DNA of 64,000 nucleotides from Gongronella butleri (GCA_025201375.1 JAIWZP010000093.1:1-64000), one strand, 5' to 3'; positions 51,331 through 63,407 are shown, numbered from the stretch's first letter. The notes: a model not told the origin generated them from the sequence alone. Made by a program: numbers and translations.

Positions 51331-53911
51331 TTATTTGTTCTTCTTGGACTCCTTTTCTGCGTCCTTGCTGTCGCCGTCTTTGTCCTTTGCATCGCCAATC
51401 TGACCATACTCGTTGGCGCGTGTGGGATCGACTTTGTACTTGTAGCGCTGGTACAAGTACACGAAGAACACGGCGTCGTCGCGCAAGCACGCAATGCGGT
51501 GCAGCGTGGGCATCTTGATCACAAAGGCAAACAAGTCGTCTATGTGGAAAATAGTTCAAATGAGCAAAAATATGCGTGAAAAAAAAAACGCGCTCGATGG
51601 CAACAATGAGGCGAGATGCACTTCCAAAGATCCACGACGCGTGTCAGCGCGCAAAAGCACTCGTCAAATGGCTCAATTCGGCAAAAAGCCGCACATTTGG
51701 TGCCATTTTTTCTTGTTTTGATCTTACCGATAAAGGTGTTGAGCGACTTGTACATGAGCGTCTTCCATGGCATGTGGGCGACGCTCTTGAGGCGATAATT
51801 GATGTATAATTGGGGGATCATGGTGATGAAGCCAAAGAGGTAAACGAATTCGACAAGGGTCTTGAGGACGTACGAGTACCAGCTCTTGTGCTCTTCATAG
51901 TACAGCGAGTAGATGGCATAGCCGGCGAGCAAGGGGTACGACACCCACGTGAGGTATTTAAAGGCAATCGCGTCGTATTTGGCGGTTTCATCCTCTTCCT
52001 CGGTCGACTCGACTTGCTGCGCAGCAAACGACGGCAACAGGCGCCCGGGCGTCCACTTTAGCTCGTACTTGAGCGCCTTGAACACCTTCCACACCTCAAT
52101 TAGCAGACCCATGCCTTGTCCAATCAAAATCATATACGAAGTCTCTTGGTTATTGTCCATCAAATAAAGGAAAATCACGAGCTGGAAGAAAATGTTGACA
52201 AAAATGCTGCGCACCGACACGCCCGTGCTGTTGTCCTTTTTCTTCCAGAATTGAATGTCTGCCGAGCAAGAAAAAAAAATAGAATGAGCACACGACAAGT
52301 TTCTTTTATTTCCCCTATTTTTCTTTTTTTTTTTCTTGTTTTCCTACCATTCTTAAAGGCGAGCATCTCAAAGACGCTGTGGAGGATGCTGACGCTGACG
52401 GTGACGGCCAGCAGGACCGGGTTTGTCTCCAGGAACATGCGCTTCACCTCGTCCATTTCACCAGCAGACATGCCATTCATAGGATTGCTGGCTTGCGCGT
52501 TCATCGAATCGGAAATGGAAGCAAAAATGTTAAACTTCCACAACGTCATGGGCTCGACATGGATCGTCAAGGGAAGCACCCTGCAAAAAAAGTGTGTCAG
52601 AAATGCCAAAATTCTATTTAAAAAAAAGCTGCGCCGACATACGTGACCGTGTCATTGATGGGGAACGAGTTTTGGCGCAGCTGCCAAAACTCATGAGGAT
52701 AGCAAATGGGCTTGTAGTACGACGTTCTGCCCGAGGCATCCACCGACAGGTTGTCTTCCAGAGCCAAATCTGCCAAAAACAAAAAACAAAAAAAAATGAG
52801 GTTGGCGAGATTGCCAGCGATATTAACATGCCGTGTTTTTACATTTGAGGACAGGGGGCTGCAGATTGGCACGAGGAAGACGGCTGCGTGCGTCACTGAT
52901 GATGGCAAACGTGACATTTTCGTGCCAATGGGCGACAAGAGGTGCCTGACGCGTGAAATTGGCGAGCATGCCAAGGCCAAACCCGCTGCTTTCCTGTTGC
53001 TGTGGCTGCTCCTCGATCAATTCCTCTTCGACATCGTCCTCTTGCTTGTCCTTGCCGCCTAGCAGGTTCTTTTGCTTGTGTTTCGTCTTTTTGGGGTAAA
53101 ACTTGGTCAATGCTAAGGAGAAAAGTGAGATGACGCGTCTTTTTTTTTTTTGGAGCGCTTTTTGCTTACAATGACGAATGTACATCACCTTGGCTGGCTC
53201 AAACCCAGAGGCTTTGGGATCAATGGGGGAGCCATGTTGTGTCAGGAACACATGAGCATAGAGAGTGCCGTTGTTTTGCAAGGCCTAGATTCAATAAAAA
53301 GAGGGAGCGGAGTGAGCCAAAGAGGCAAAACAGGCACGGACCAATCCCCAATCCCCACCTTTGACACGGGCAAGTCGACTTGGAATTGGCGATGGTCGTC
53401 GACATTTCCACCATAAATGATGTTTTCCGTGCACCAGGTGGGGCGTGCGCGATAATCGACAAAGAAAGGCTGCTCAGACGCGTAAACACAAAGATCCATG
53501 GCAATGCCGCTGGGCCACAGCGGGTCCACCTGCGATGGCAGGCGATCCAATGGCACGACGGGTACAGGGAAGTAATGCACGTGCGCAGGCACGTCCGTCG
53601 CGTAATCGCGCAGGGTTGTACCCATATGGTTAAGCACCACCTGCTCGCTAGCAGTCGCGGACTCGGAAGGCGCGGCCGGCGTCTTGGGATCGGCTCCTTG
53701 TTGAGGGAAAAGCACTAAAAGATGGCAAGATTAATAAAAAAAAAATAATAATAAGGCCAGTCTCGCTTTTACCACCCGTCAGGAACCGCATGGCCAACCA
53801 GATCATGACCATCTGCATCATTTGCCCGCCATACTTGGCAAGGAACCCTTGCTCTTCTTGTTGCTGCTGCTGTTGCCTCTGTCGTGGCGCTCCCTGGGTC
53901 GTTTCAGCCAT
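51331..53911 (-). CDS. CLPTM1: CLPTM1 family multi-pass membrane protein
   Basis: Eight exons (53911-53773, 53714-53359, 53284-53170, 53112-52843, 52769-52643, 52580-52348, 52258-51728, 51539-51331) encode about 659 residues, the family's usual size. After a Gln-rich start there is one hydrophobic segment near residues 30-46 and then a lumenal domain of about 290 residues. A C-terminal block of several membrane spans follows, with the family-typical LWKFN, SVFEMLAFKND|IQFWKKKDNSTGVSVRS, and YSLYYEEHKSWYSYVL then VAHMPWKTLMYKSLNTFIGDDLFAFVIKMP. The tail is charged (KKNK). In animals CLPTM1 restrains GABA-A receptor trafficking in the ER, and its relative CLPTM1L is an ER lipid scramblase. The fungal role is inferred to be ER lipid or protein handling. 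The ATG at 53911 is the first reasonable start. Confidence 0.93.
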
Positions 53912-54469
53912 TTTGAGGAGAAGAAAGAGCAAAAAAAGGCGGAGCTCTACACGCTGCTTTCTTGTCTTTCATTGGCCGCTCTTGGCCCAATTCATGCAAG
54001 ACGTACGTCATGCCAAAAAAGGAAACCCGACGTTTCCTGGGTCCATTTTATTCTTCCTTGTGCCTTTCATCCCTTTTATTGTTCTTTGTATTTTTTTACG
54101 CGCCATATTTGAAGCACCAGAGCAAGTGAAGCGATGATCCAGGAAATAACTTGGTCATGAAAAATACCTGCGGAGCGCCGTCGACTGCCAATTGCCCCTC
54201 CTCCCTCCCCCCCCTTTTTTTTTTACCCCGGATGTCTTGCAGAAAAAAAGGGCCAACTAGGCCACTTTTGGTAAAAAGGCAAACAAAAAGGAGGGTGAGA
54301 ACGCTGAGTTTTGCTCTTTTTCACGCCGCAAGCGCAAGCCCATGACCACATCATGCGAGCATCGCAATAAAAAAATAAAAAAAAAAGGCATGTGGATGGA
54401 AAAAGCGGCTTTTTCTTATCTTTTGTCCCCCTTTTTTTCTGGTTTTTTTTTTTTTTTTTTTTTTTTGCG
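53912..54469. other. Divergent promoter region
   Basis: 558 bases between the start codons of CLPTM1 (-) and the fucosidase-like gene (+). T runs of 9 and 22 bases precede the plus-strand ATG. No gene. Confidence 0.5.
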
Positions 54470-57136
54470 ATGAGGCATTGGGCAGCGACACGGCAGGCAC
54501 TGATCATTAGCGTGCTTGTGGTGTGCAATGTGATCATTTACTATGGACTATGGACGTGCGGGGCAGCCGAGCCACGGCCCATCCACTACGACTTGACCAT
54601 GCACCTCAATAATCGTGGATTTGGCCTGAATGGCGATTTTGATGGGATGCGGCATCATTTTACGTGCCCCGAATTGACGGACAAGGGTGTTGTGCAAGTT
54701 GGCACCGTGCCTTTTCAATTGGGATTAGATGCGCAGCTGCACAATGAGGTTGCTGCGCGCGGCCAAGTGATGACGCTTCCAAGCAACCCTGCCATGGGCG
54801 CCGTCTATTTGCTTATGAGTGCGAGCCATGGCCCTGTGGCATCACCTGTTATTGTCACTTACCAGGATGGATCGAGCACAACCACGACAATTGACATTCC
54901 TGATTGGAAAGTGCGCGTTCCCAAGCATCACATCACGCGTCTGGATCCGTTGGTGTGCCAGACCGATGGCATGGCCGACCACGGGCTTTTGTTCCTTGTC
55001 CCACTCATGATTGACCCGGCCAAGCGCCTGTCGCACCTCACGATGCCCGCCACTTACCCCATTGGCTGGATGGCCCCTGCTTTGCACTTGCTCGGCATCA
55101 CCGCCTACGCGTCCACACCTCGCACCGTGCGAATTGTCTCTGTCCAGCCCTCCTTTGAGACTTGGACCGCTTCGGACCAGCAATATCGTCTTATACGCGT
55201 CCGCATCCACAATATTGGCACAGAGTGGCTGCATCGCATCCGCATCGAGTCCGCCGACGGCAACACCCTGCTCAATCCGTTCCAGGCACCGCAATTCCAG
55301 CAAGAAAAAAGCAAAAGTCATCAAATACCCTTTGATTCGCCCGCACCATATCATCTTGAACGCCTTGCACCCGGCCATCTGGCGCAAATTCAGGTCGCCG
55401 TGCCAGTGGCACTCGACCAAGTGGAATTGACCATTTCGGCGTCCACATGGCTCGGACTTCGCCAGCGCGTGTCATCACCCAAAGTCCACGCCGTCTCATT
55501 GCCGCCCATCACGTCGTATCAAGCTGATATCGGGTAAAAAAAAAAAAAAAAAAAAACGGGAGTTGGAAAAAAAAAAAAAAAAGGACGCGCCGCTCATTTG
55601 GCTCTTTTTTTTTAAAAGGGATCTTGCAAGGCACGAGGCACCGACATGGCTGCGCCAGAGCAAATTTGGCATTTTCATCCATTGGGGCGTGTACGCCGTG
55701 CCTGCATGGGCGCCCGTGGGCCAATCGTACTCGGAGTGGTACTGGTGGGATATGATGCATGATGGCAGCGCGACGCAGCGGCACCACCGGGACGTATTTG
55801 GCGCAAATGCCGAATACGACGATTTCATCGCGCAATGGGACACATCCGCCTTTGACCCGTACCACTGGCTGGATCTCGTCGACCAGTCCAAGGCTCGCTA
55901 CTTTGTGTTCACCACAAAACACCACGACGGCATTGCTCTATTCAACACAAGCGGTAAAAAAGAAAAGGAAAAGGAAAAAAAAAAAAGTTAAAACAATTGC
56001 ATTTTTTCTAGTCTCGGCAAGGTCCACGCTCCATTTTCCACAGCAGCAAGATTTTGTGGGCGATTTGATGAGTGTTGCCAAGCGGTCCTATCCGCATCTG
56101 CGGCGCGGTCTCTATTGTAAGGCTCCATTTTCGCGCGCGATTCGCGACGTGACCCTTTTCTCTGCTTTTTTTTCTAGTCTCCATGCCTGAATGGTATCAC
56201 CCAGCTTACCAGGATGATGGGCTTGGATGGCACGGACCGCCGAAAAACCCATACTTTCCAGAAAAACGCGTGTTATATACGGGCAGCCCGCCCGTTGTCG
56301 ACTTTGTCAACGAATTACAGGTGCCGCAGGCTATGGAATTGATTGATCAATACCACCCAGACATCTTTTGGTAAGATTGGGCTAGGACAAGTGAGAGAGA
56401 GTAAAAAAAAAGACGTGCTTTCTGATTTTTTTTTTTTTTTAGGTGCGACATTGGTGGGATCAACAATTCATCTGCGTGGCAATCACGATATTTTAACGAG
56501 GAGCGTGCGGTGACGGTGAACGACCGATGTGGCAACGGGATTGCTGATTTTGACACGATCGAGTACCGAGATGTGTACAACACGCCTGTGCGCTTCTGGG
56601 AGGCGACGCGCGGGATGGACCCATACTCGTTTGGATACAATCAAGCAACGCGGCCTGACCAGTATGCGTCAACGACGCAATTGATCCACGAATTGATCAA
56701 CACTGTGGCGCTCGGTGGCAATTTTTTATTAAACATTGGGCCTGAGGCGAACGGACACGTGCCAGAGGTCATGCAACAGCGTCTAGTGGGCATGGGTCGC
56801 TGGCTCGATGCCGTCAGTCCCGCCATCTTTGACGCGGAGCCCTATTGGGTGTCTACAAAAGACACACGCACACCCTCCCAGCGCCTCACGTTTACATGCC
56901 ATCGAGACGGCATTGCCTGTTACGTGTTTGTACTCGACAAGCCGCTGGGCGGCCAGGTCATCATCCGCACACCGCTGCCCTACCATGGCAATGCCCTCGT
57001 CCGCATGATGGCCGATCCTCTGCATCGCCGTCTCCAATGGAAACGCTGGAACGATGGTAGATGGATCATCCAGGTGCCATCACGGGTGTTGGAATACAGT
57101 CAACACGCGTGGGTCTTTGAAATTAGGTACCCATAA
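54470..57136 (+). CDS. GH29 alpha-L-fucosidase-like protein with N-terminal membrane anchor
   Basis: Five exons (54470-55533, 55619-55953, 56012-56116, 56178-56370, 56443-57136) encode about 796 residues. An uncleaved-looking signal anchor covers residues about 9-28, with basic residues before it. Residues 40-370 form beta-rich accessory regions resembling the fNn-G-DFDG...VPF modules of bacterial fucosidases and galactosidases. The GH29 barrel follows: FGIFIHWGVYAVPAWAP, EWYWWDMMH, YFVFTTKHHDG, GLYFSMPEWYHPAY, and PDIFWCDIGG, whose Asp (about residue 568) is the expected nucleophile. The end has ELINTVALGGNFLLNIGPEANG, another family block. It would remove terminal fucose in the secretory pathway or at the cell surface. 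GH29 is patchy in fungi, so transfer is possible, but intron style and codon use match the neighbours. Confidence 0.88.
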
Positions 57137-57148
57137 CAAAAAAAAAGC

Positions 57149-57154
57149 AAATAA
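57149..57154 (+). terminator. Poly(A) signal of the GH29 gene
   Basis: AATAAA 12 bases after the stop codon. Confidence 0.45.
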
Positions 57155-57252
57155 ACCCCCTTTCCCAAAGTGTGGGCTGCAAAATCCCTTTTTAAAAGAA
57201 ATGGATGGTATCAAAGAAAGAGACAGAGAGAGCCATTGAGAATTCTATACGG

Positions 57253-58090
57253 CTACGAGGAATTGGAGGGTGGCGGGTCCTTGTCGTCCTTGTTGTCGCT
57301 CGGTGGCGATGTGGACGACGTCGGAGGTGATGGCGGCGCCTCCTGATCCTTGACATTCTTCTCATCGTATTTGCCCCTGGCCACATCCACCATCTTGGTG
57401 ACGCGGTCCTTGAGCACGTCCACTGTCTCTTTGTATTTCGTGTCACTGAACCACGTATTCCACAACTTGCCATCTTGCCACGTCTGTACAATGTCTTTGG
57501 AGATTTGCTGCGTCTTTTTCACCATCGATTCAGCTAAAAACAAGGCATTTAGTATGAGGATACAATGATGTTTGCGGTTCTTGCCTCGATCGACGGTTCC
57601 TTGTGCAGCCTTGCCCATGTTGTAAACACGCTGCGATCTACAAGAAAAGCAAAAGAGAGAGAAAAATTGAAAAAAAAGACGCGTGAGCCACTCGGCCAAT
57701 TGTACAGCCATGGGAAGAAAATCATGCATGACGGCATGTCTCGTTTTTTTTTTTTTTTACGCACTTTGGCACGTCGCTGTCGGCCGGCTGCTTGGGGGTG
57801 CCCTTTGTCACGACAAATGAATATTGCGCAAGCGGCTGCGTGACATAATACGCAACCATGTCCTTGATAGACGAATTTGGTGCAGAGGCGGGCTCTTTGT
57901 CCTGCTGGTTCTCACCAGCAGGTGGAGACGGGGTGTCTGGCCGGTCTCGTTTCAGACAATATCGCGCACAGTTGGTGCCGCCTCGGCACCACTGAAAACA
58001 TATCTCGTCCGTCGATTTTTCAAACGAAAGAGGCTTGTTTGTGGGTTTGTCGTTGCCGTCGTGGGGCGCGTCGTCGTCTTGCCTTGCCAT
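57253..58090 (-). CDS. Unknown 219-residue protein with paired CX3C motifs
   Basis: Three exons (58090-57765, 57637-57585, 57533-57253) join in phase to 219 residues. I do not recognise the family. Near the N-terminus ICFQWCRGGTNCARYC gives C-x3-C-x5-C-x3-C. A Pro/Ser-rich linker follows, then MVAYYVTQPLAQYSFVV, a mildly hydrophobic segment. The middle is an amphipathic, Lys-rich helical region (MGKAAQGTVDRAESMVKKTQ, then DVLKDRVTKMVDVARGKYDE), and the tail is disordered and rich in Pro, Ser and Asp. Intron 1 uses GTGCGT. Intron 2 uses a GC donor (CGAG|GCAAGA at 57584), the only choice that keeps the frame. The twin CX3C pattern recalls disulphide-linked intermembrane-space proteins, though the gap between pairs is shorter than in small Tims. 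Lipid-droplet or mitochondrial roles are guesses. Confidence 0.65.
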
Positions 58091-58604
58091 GAACAACGAA
58101 AAAAAGAGAAAAGAAAAAAAAAAGAAGGAAAAAAAGCAAGGGAATGCGAATTCCCCCCCCCAAGACCTTGTTTGTGATTTTTATTGTTTTTTTAGGTCCA
58201 ATTTCGCGCTAAAAGCCATCCATTGACACGTGCCCGTCTTGAAACATCACGACAATGCATCACTATGGCCACTTTTTTCGCACATTGACATGTTGTTGCC
58301 ACACCAAGATGGCGGATTTGCCACGCACAGGCCCATTTCAGCCATAAGGCAAGAGCGGCGGAGACTTAATTTTGAAAGGAGTGGTGGTTTTGCCCAAAAG
58401 GGAGCGGGTTCTTTTGTCCGCTTCGCTTTTTTCGCCTCTTTTTTTTTTCTTCGCTTGCTTGTTTTTTTGTTTTGTTGATTCAACCCATCTTGACGTCAGC
58501 TTGCCCTGTTTGATTCAGCCACGCGTTTTCCTCCCCTCCCCCGCTCTCATCGCCCTTTTATCACGGCTGTTTCCTTAAAGTATACCAACGACACACGCCC
58601 CTCT
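58091..58604. other. Divergent promoter region
   Basis: 514 bases between the starts of the unknown gene (-) and the CDK gene (+). An AAGATGGCGG element lies near 58307. No gene recognised. Confidence 0.5.
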
Positions 58605-60189
58605 ATGATGAAGCGCACTTCATCCGACGACTGGCACGATCAACGAGGCACCAAGCAGTCCAAGAGGCCGCTCGAAGAGCCTTCCAGCACATCCGCATCA
58701 CCAATTTACACCATGCACACAGCGTCGCCCGCGTATCGCGTCTCTACGCGCAGCAATCGCCGATTTGAGGGCTGTTCCAAGCTGGCCGACTATGAAATCG
58801 AGGACAAGGTCGGCGAGGGCACCTTTGGGTAAAGCAATTGGCGCCAATGGGGACACCCTTTTTTTGTGTGGACAATTGGGCTCACCTTTTTTCTCTTTGT
58901 TTTCATTGTTTTTTGCACAAAAAAAAGTGAGGTACACAAGGCACGCAATCGACACACGAGCCAGCTCGTCGCGCTCAAAAGGATATTGATGCACAATGAA
59001 AAGGATGGGGTGCCAATCACGGCGATCCGCGAGATCAAAATCCTCAAGCAGCTCAATCATAAAAACATCGTGCCATTGATCGATATTGCCGTCGAGCGAG
59101 GTACAAAAGAGAGAGAGAGAGAGAGAAGAGCAATTGGGGATGCCATGATATTCATGTGCTTTTTTTTTTCTTTTAGGTGACGCAGCAAGGAAGGAGCGTG
59201 GCAGCATTTACATGGTGTTTCCCTACATGGACCACGATCTGGCCGGCCTGCTGGACAACCCCGCCGTGCGGCTATCGACACCTCAGATCAAGACGTATCT
59301 GAAACAGCTGCTCGAGGGCACCGCGTACCTGCATCATGTATGCGCTTCGTCAAAAAAAAAAAAAAAAAAACGCGCGCTTTGCTTACGTTTTTGCAAATTT
59401 TAGAACAAAATTTTGCATCGTGACATGAAGGCGGCCAATCTACTCATAAACAACGAGGGCATTCTGCAGATTGCCGATTTTGGCCTGGCGCGCGGATTGG
59501 AAGACGAGAATCGCGAATATACCAGCTGCGTCGTCACGCGATGGTACCGTCCGCCCGAGCTGTTCCTCGGCGAGCGACGCTACACGACGGCCATCGACAT
59601 GTGGGGCATTGGGTAAGCCTCCATGACCTCTTTCTCCCTTTTTTCCCAATTCGCGAAAAAAAAGTCCTGATTTCATTGTCTAGGTGCGTGTTTGGCGAGC
59701 TTTTAAAGTCCAAGCCGATCTTGCAGGGCACAGACGACCTTGACCAGCTGAAGCGCATCTTTATGCTGTGCGGGTCGCCGACCGAGGACACAATGCCCGG
59801 CTGGCGCAAGCTGCCGGATGCCAACAATGTTAAATTTGACCAATACTCGCGCAGGGTCGTTGAGGAGTACAAGAAATACGACATGCTCGCCGCAGACCTC
59901 ATGGACAAATTCCTGACACTCGACCCCGTGCGCCGCGTCACCGCCATGGACGCACTCGATCATGATTACTTTTACAGCAAGCCAATGCCCGCCGAGCCGT
60001 CCGAGTAAGCGCTTTCCCCTTGCCTCCGTCTTTTTTTTTTTTTTGCACTCACACTGACTTTTGCCTTTTAGTCTCCCAAAATACGAAGCATCACACGAAT
60101 TGGACCGCCGTCGTGCAAAGCAAGCTGCAGAGCATCACAAGCCGAGTCGCCCGCATCATCATCACCATCATCACAACAGCAGGCATTAA
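58605..60189 (+). CDS. BUR1: Cyclin-dependent kinase, CDK9/BUR1 type
   Basis: Six exons (58605-58828, 58928-59100, 59177-59337, 59404-59612, 59684-60004, 60072-60189) encode 401 residues. It is a P-TEFb-like kinase that would phosphorylate the RNA polymerase II CTD or Spt5 during elongation. Kinase landmarks are GEGTFG (about 70-75), VALK with Lys92, the cyclin-binding PITAIRE helix (104-110), [10 protein letters not shown] with Asp193, DFGLAR from Asp211, and activation-loop Thr226 in [14 protein letters not shown]. The last exon adds [17 protein letters not shown], the CDK9/BUR1 tail, and seven consecutive His. The donor of the last intron (GA|GTAAGC) puts TAA in frame, so intron retention would end the protein at EPSE. 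PITAIRE suits CDK9 rather than CTK1 or CDK12. The symbol is by analogy. Confidence 0.9.
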
Positions 60190-60701
60190 ATGTAACGATG
60201 TATCATAGATTTAGCTTTCTTTTTATCTGCCCCCATGATCTTCCATTGACAATAGGCTCGTGCAGCGCGTAAAATAATCATATAAAACACAAGGTTCATT
60301 TGATTTTTTTGGATGGGCATAAAGCCATAAACCTGTGGCGCTGTGGTAGTGTAAAATACGTACTGTATACTGTCACTTTGCCAGGGCGATCGGTCAAAAA
60401 TATTTGTACTGTAAATCCCAAATTTTTTTGTCCATTGCTTGTCCAAGTGTCTATGATTTTCTGATAAAAATGGGGGGTGACGAAGTGGGGCAATCCCCCT
60501 AATAGTTTCGCCACCCCCTGGGTGGAGAACTATGATTTCTGTAGCCCCACTCACCCAGTTGACCTTATGATACCAAGAGTTTATTAAAAGTCTACCTGAA
60601 AATGCCACAAACATGGAATTCTGTCCGTCCTCCCAGGTAACAGCATTGCCTGTCAAAAGCCTGCAGCATTATTTACCGGTGGTACAGTATCATACCGGTA
60701 T

Positions 60702-62045
60702 ATCGATATTTTCACAATTTGGCAGACTGTCTTGGTCAAATTTTTCTTCGATCGCACGCAACGAAATTTGCATTGTTCGAATCAGACGGGCTCGGACGCC
60801 ATCTCCAGAATGTTTGTTTGCAGCACGATGCGTGACCTTTTTACGCTTCTTGTGAAAGCCGTTCAAACATTACAGAAATTTTCAACCTCGATGTTCTCGC
60901 CAGCGGATTGAAGAACACAAAGCGCTTTTACCGTGTCAAAAGCGCCTATTGCATCTCTATCGAATGAGACCAGTTTCATCGATGGAAATGGCTAAAAAAA
61001 ACTCGCAGAGAAATTTCATTTTTTCATCAAAATCTTTGATGGGGATTTGCTCGACACCGGTCTAATAAACCTTGATTTTTATTTCAGTTTTACTAACAAA
61101 GAGGGGGTTAAAGCACTTAATGAGATAACTTGCGGCGCGCTAGCTTGGGTTTAAACTTTTTGCATCGGTCATTTCACTAGGCTGCAGCCCACTCATCAGC
61201 TACAAAAGTGTGCAAAAAAATAAAAAAAATAAAAAATACAGTGCAAAAAAAATTATGCAATTTATGCGCCTTAATTTGGAAGTGTCAAACCTTAAATTTT
61301 TGCAAAAAAATCTTGCCCAAATGTAGGTAATTTTCTCTGTCGATCGCCGTTCATGCGTCACTCTTTGCGTTTTTTTCTTGCCTTGGGACGACCTGCCATT
61401 TTGTCTGCCAATAGCAAATTGTCGGAATTACCTGTTTGGAATGCATTGATCACTCGGAGTTCGAAATTTCCCAAATTTGGAATTTTTTGAGATTGAAATG
61501 TGTGACCCCTGAGTGACCCCTGAATTTTTCAAAGGTGGTCGTAGCGCTCTGGGGTTTTAAGCTTTTTTGTTACAAATTTTGCGCTGAATTTGATGCGGTT
61601 GTTTTTGAGCGGGATCGACCAACCAGATGGCGAGATGAATGCAAAATAGTTAAAAAGGAGGCTTTTGGTATTTTCGTGTCCATAAAAAAATTGAGCAGGC
61701 CCGCCCTGAGCACTGGGCCGTAGTTTATGCCGTCTGAAGCGATTTTTATTGCCGAGCAAGTAGGCTGTAAAAAATTTTCTGGAGGCACAGCAGGCTGCCT
61801 GCCAAAGTCCGGAAAACACGCCCTGTCGTTTTAAAAGACAAAATGTGTCATTGTTTATTTGTCCAGTGTATCAAGCATCTGCGACAGTCATTGAAATACC
61901 GGTAACAGCACACATCAGATTCTGTCCACCAGGCTCAAAAAAATGGATGATACAGTATCATACGTAGGACGAATACGTAAAGCGATTTGCTTGTGTGTAA
62001 AATGCAGATAAAATCCCAAAGTCATAATAAAATTGCGCATTTTCA
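60702..62045 (+). repeat. Dispersed repeat family B, full copy 2
   Basis: Collinear with 12565-13840. Shared blocks include GAAAGCCGTTCAAACATT (60853), TTTTTGCATCGGTCATTTCA (61158), CGATCGCCGTTCATGCGTCA (61341), ATTGATCACTCGGAGTTCGA (61446) and TTTCTGGAGGCACAGCAGGC (61777). Small insertions and deletions separate the two. A minus-strand frame beginning MKLVSFDRDAIGAFDTVKAL ends at the same TGA as in copy 1. Confidence 0.75.
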
Positions 62046-62138
62046 TGAGCGTGGGGAGCGCTTGCTGTCTAAGGGTCTAACTAGCGAAAAAAACACGAGC
62101 GATTCACGTTTGCTGGATTGTACGGTACAAAGTACCGG

Positions 62139-62153
62139 TACAGTAGTACTGTA
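62139..62153. repeat. Short inverted repeat TACAGTA-G-TACTGTA
   Basis: A perfect 7-base inverted repeat with a one-base spacer. It is built from the heptamer that recurs through the gene-free regions. Confidence 0.6.
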
Positions 62154-63407
62154 TCAGCCATTCAGCCTCATCACCAACGCGTAATTTGAGAGGTGCTGGT
62201 GGATCACAGCTTCACAGGAAGACAGGATTAGCATCGTCGTGAAACATGATGCCATTCTTCATCCAGATACTGTATTCATTGATCTCCGGTCCATCATACA
62301 GTATCATAGCTGAATGATTGTCACCACCGGCAAAGCTGTTGCTGGCGACGCATTCCACGTTACTGTATTGAAGTCGTGAGACGATGTGATCAGTTTGAAC
62401 GAATCACGTTTGACGGTTTGAGAGAATTGTTAAGCGAGAATGATGCGCAAAGTGCAAAAGACGCAAAAAGCACGCTCCTTTGCAGTCAGCCCGTCGTTCA
62501 AGCACCGGACAGCCTCGAAGCAAGTGGCAAATTACGTAGCAGTTGGCGAGGCATTTTACGCAGTGTCACTATCTGATGCTAGACAATCTTGCTGACAAGC
62601 TCTCTGGACAGGCAGAGCACTCGTGAAATCGAGCTCATGACTACAAAAGACAAGAATCTATAAGCTCGCGGTTCAAATAACCACTATGGGTGGGGGGAGA
62701 GACGAAAGAGGTTGAATGCACAGAGAGAGACTGGAAAAACTCAGCTTGATGAGCGTTCAAAATTGTAAAATGAAGCGCACCGATATCCGGGAGTCAAATT
62801 ATCACATTGTGACCCCTGAAAGATGTTTCTAGCATTGACCATTGAGATGAAACGGATGACGAATTAAGATCGCGAGTTGATCCCCGTCTCGCTGGCAAAA
62901 CAGACGCATTTTTTCGCTTTTTATGCGCGCAAGCGCTTTATCGAGTGCAATTTTAGCTATTCTTTTGCGCTACTTGGATGGAAATGAATTGTCAAGTAAA
63001 AAATGGGCTGTGGGGAGCGCGTGAAAGAAGAAGAAAAAAAGGGGGGCAAGGCCAAGGAACGCGTTTTTTTTTTTTTTTTTTTTTTGCTTGTTTCACGATG
63101 CCAAGCGACAGGGCAGCAACGTGGGCGGGGAAATTGTTCGCGTCACACAATGTGGGGGCTGACCTTGCATCACATGAAAAAAAAGAAACATGATTATGAA
63201 TATCCAATGTCGTTTCTGCTTTTGTACTTCACCATCGTTGCGCACAGCTTGATTTGTGATTTCAAGCACAGACGCTTTTGGATGCCCAACATTTGTCATA
63301 TGTATTTTTTTTCCTTGTGTTCTCTTGGTTGTTCTACCAAATTCATTTTTCTTTTTTTTTCTTCCACACTTTTTTCCCCTCTTATTTTTTTTTTTACCTT
63401 TCTTTCT

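Larger units (their letters stand above)
60190..63407. other. Intergenic region with family B repeat
   Basis: About 3.2 kb between the CDK stop and the last gene's start. It holds a full family B repeat (about 60702-62045), a dense group of TACTGTA/TACAGTA heptamers up to about 62370, and then AT-rich sequence and a T-rich leader before 63408. No gene or tRNA recognised. Confidence 0.5.

Noticed and set aside
62655..62690. Possible tRNA B box (GGTTCAAATAACC)
   Set aside because: No complementary T stem, no A box at the right distance and no acceptor stem could be found.
63003..63407. Upstream extension of the last gene
   Set aside because: The open frame encodes Lys, Phe and Ser homopolymers from A and T runs, typical of a leader rather than protein.
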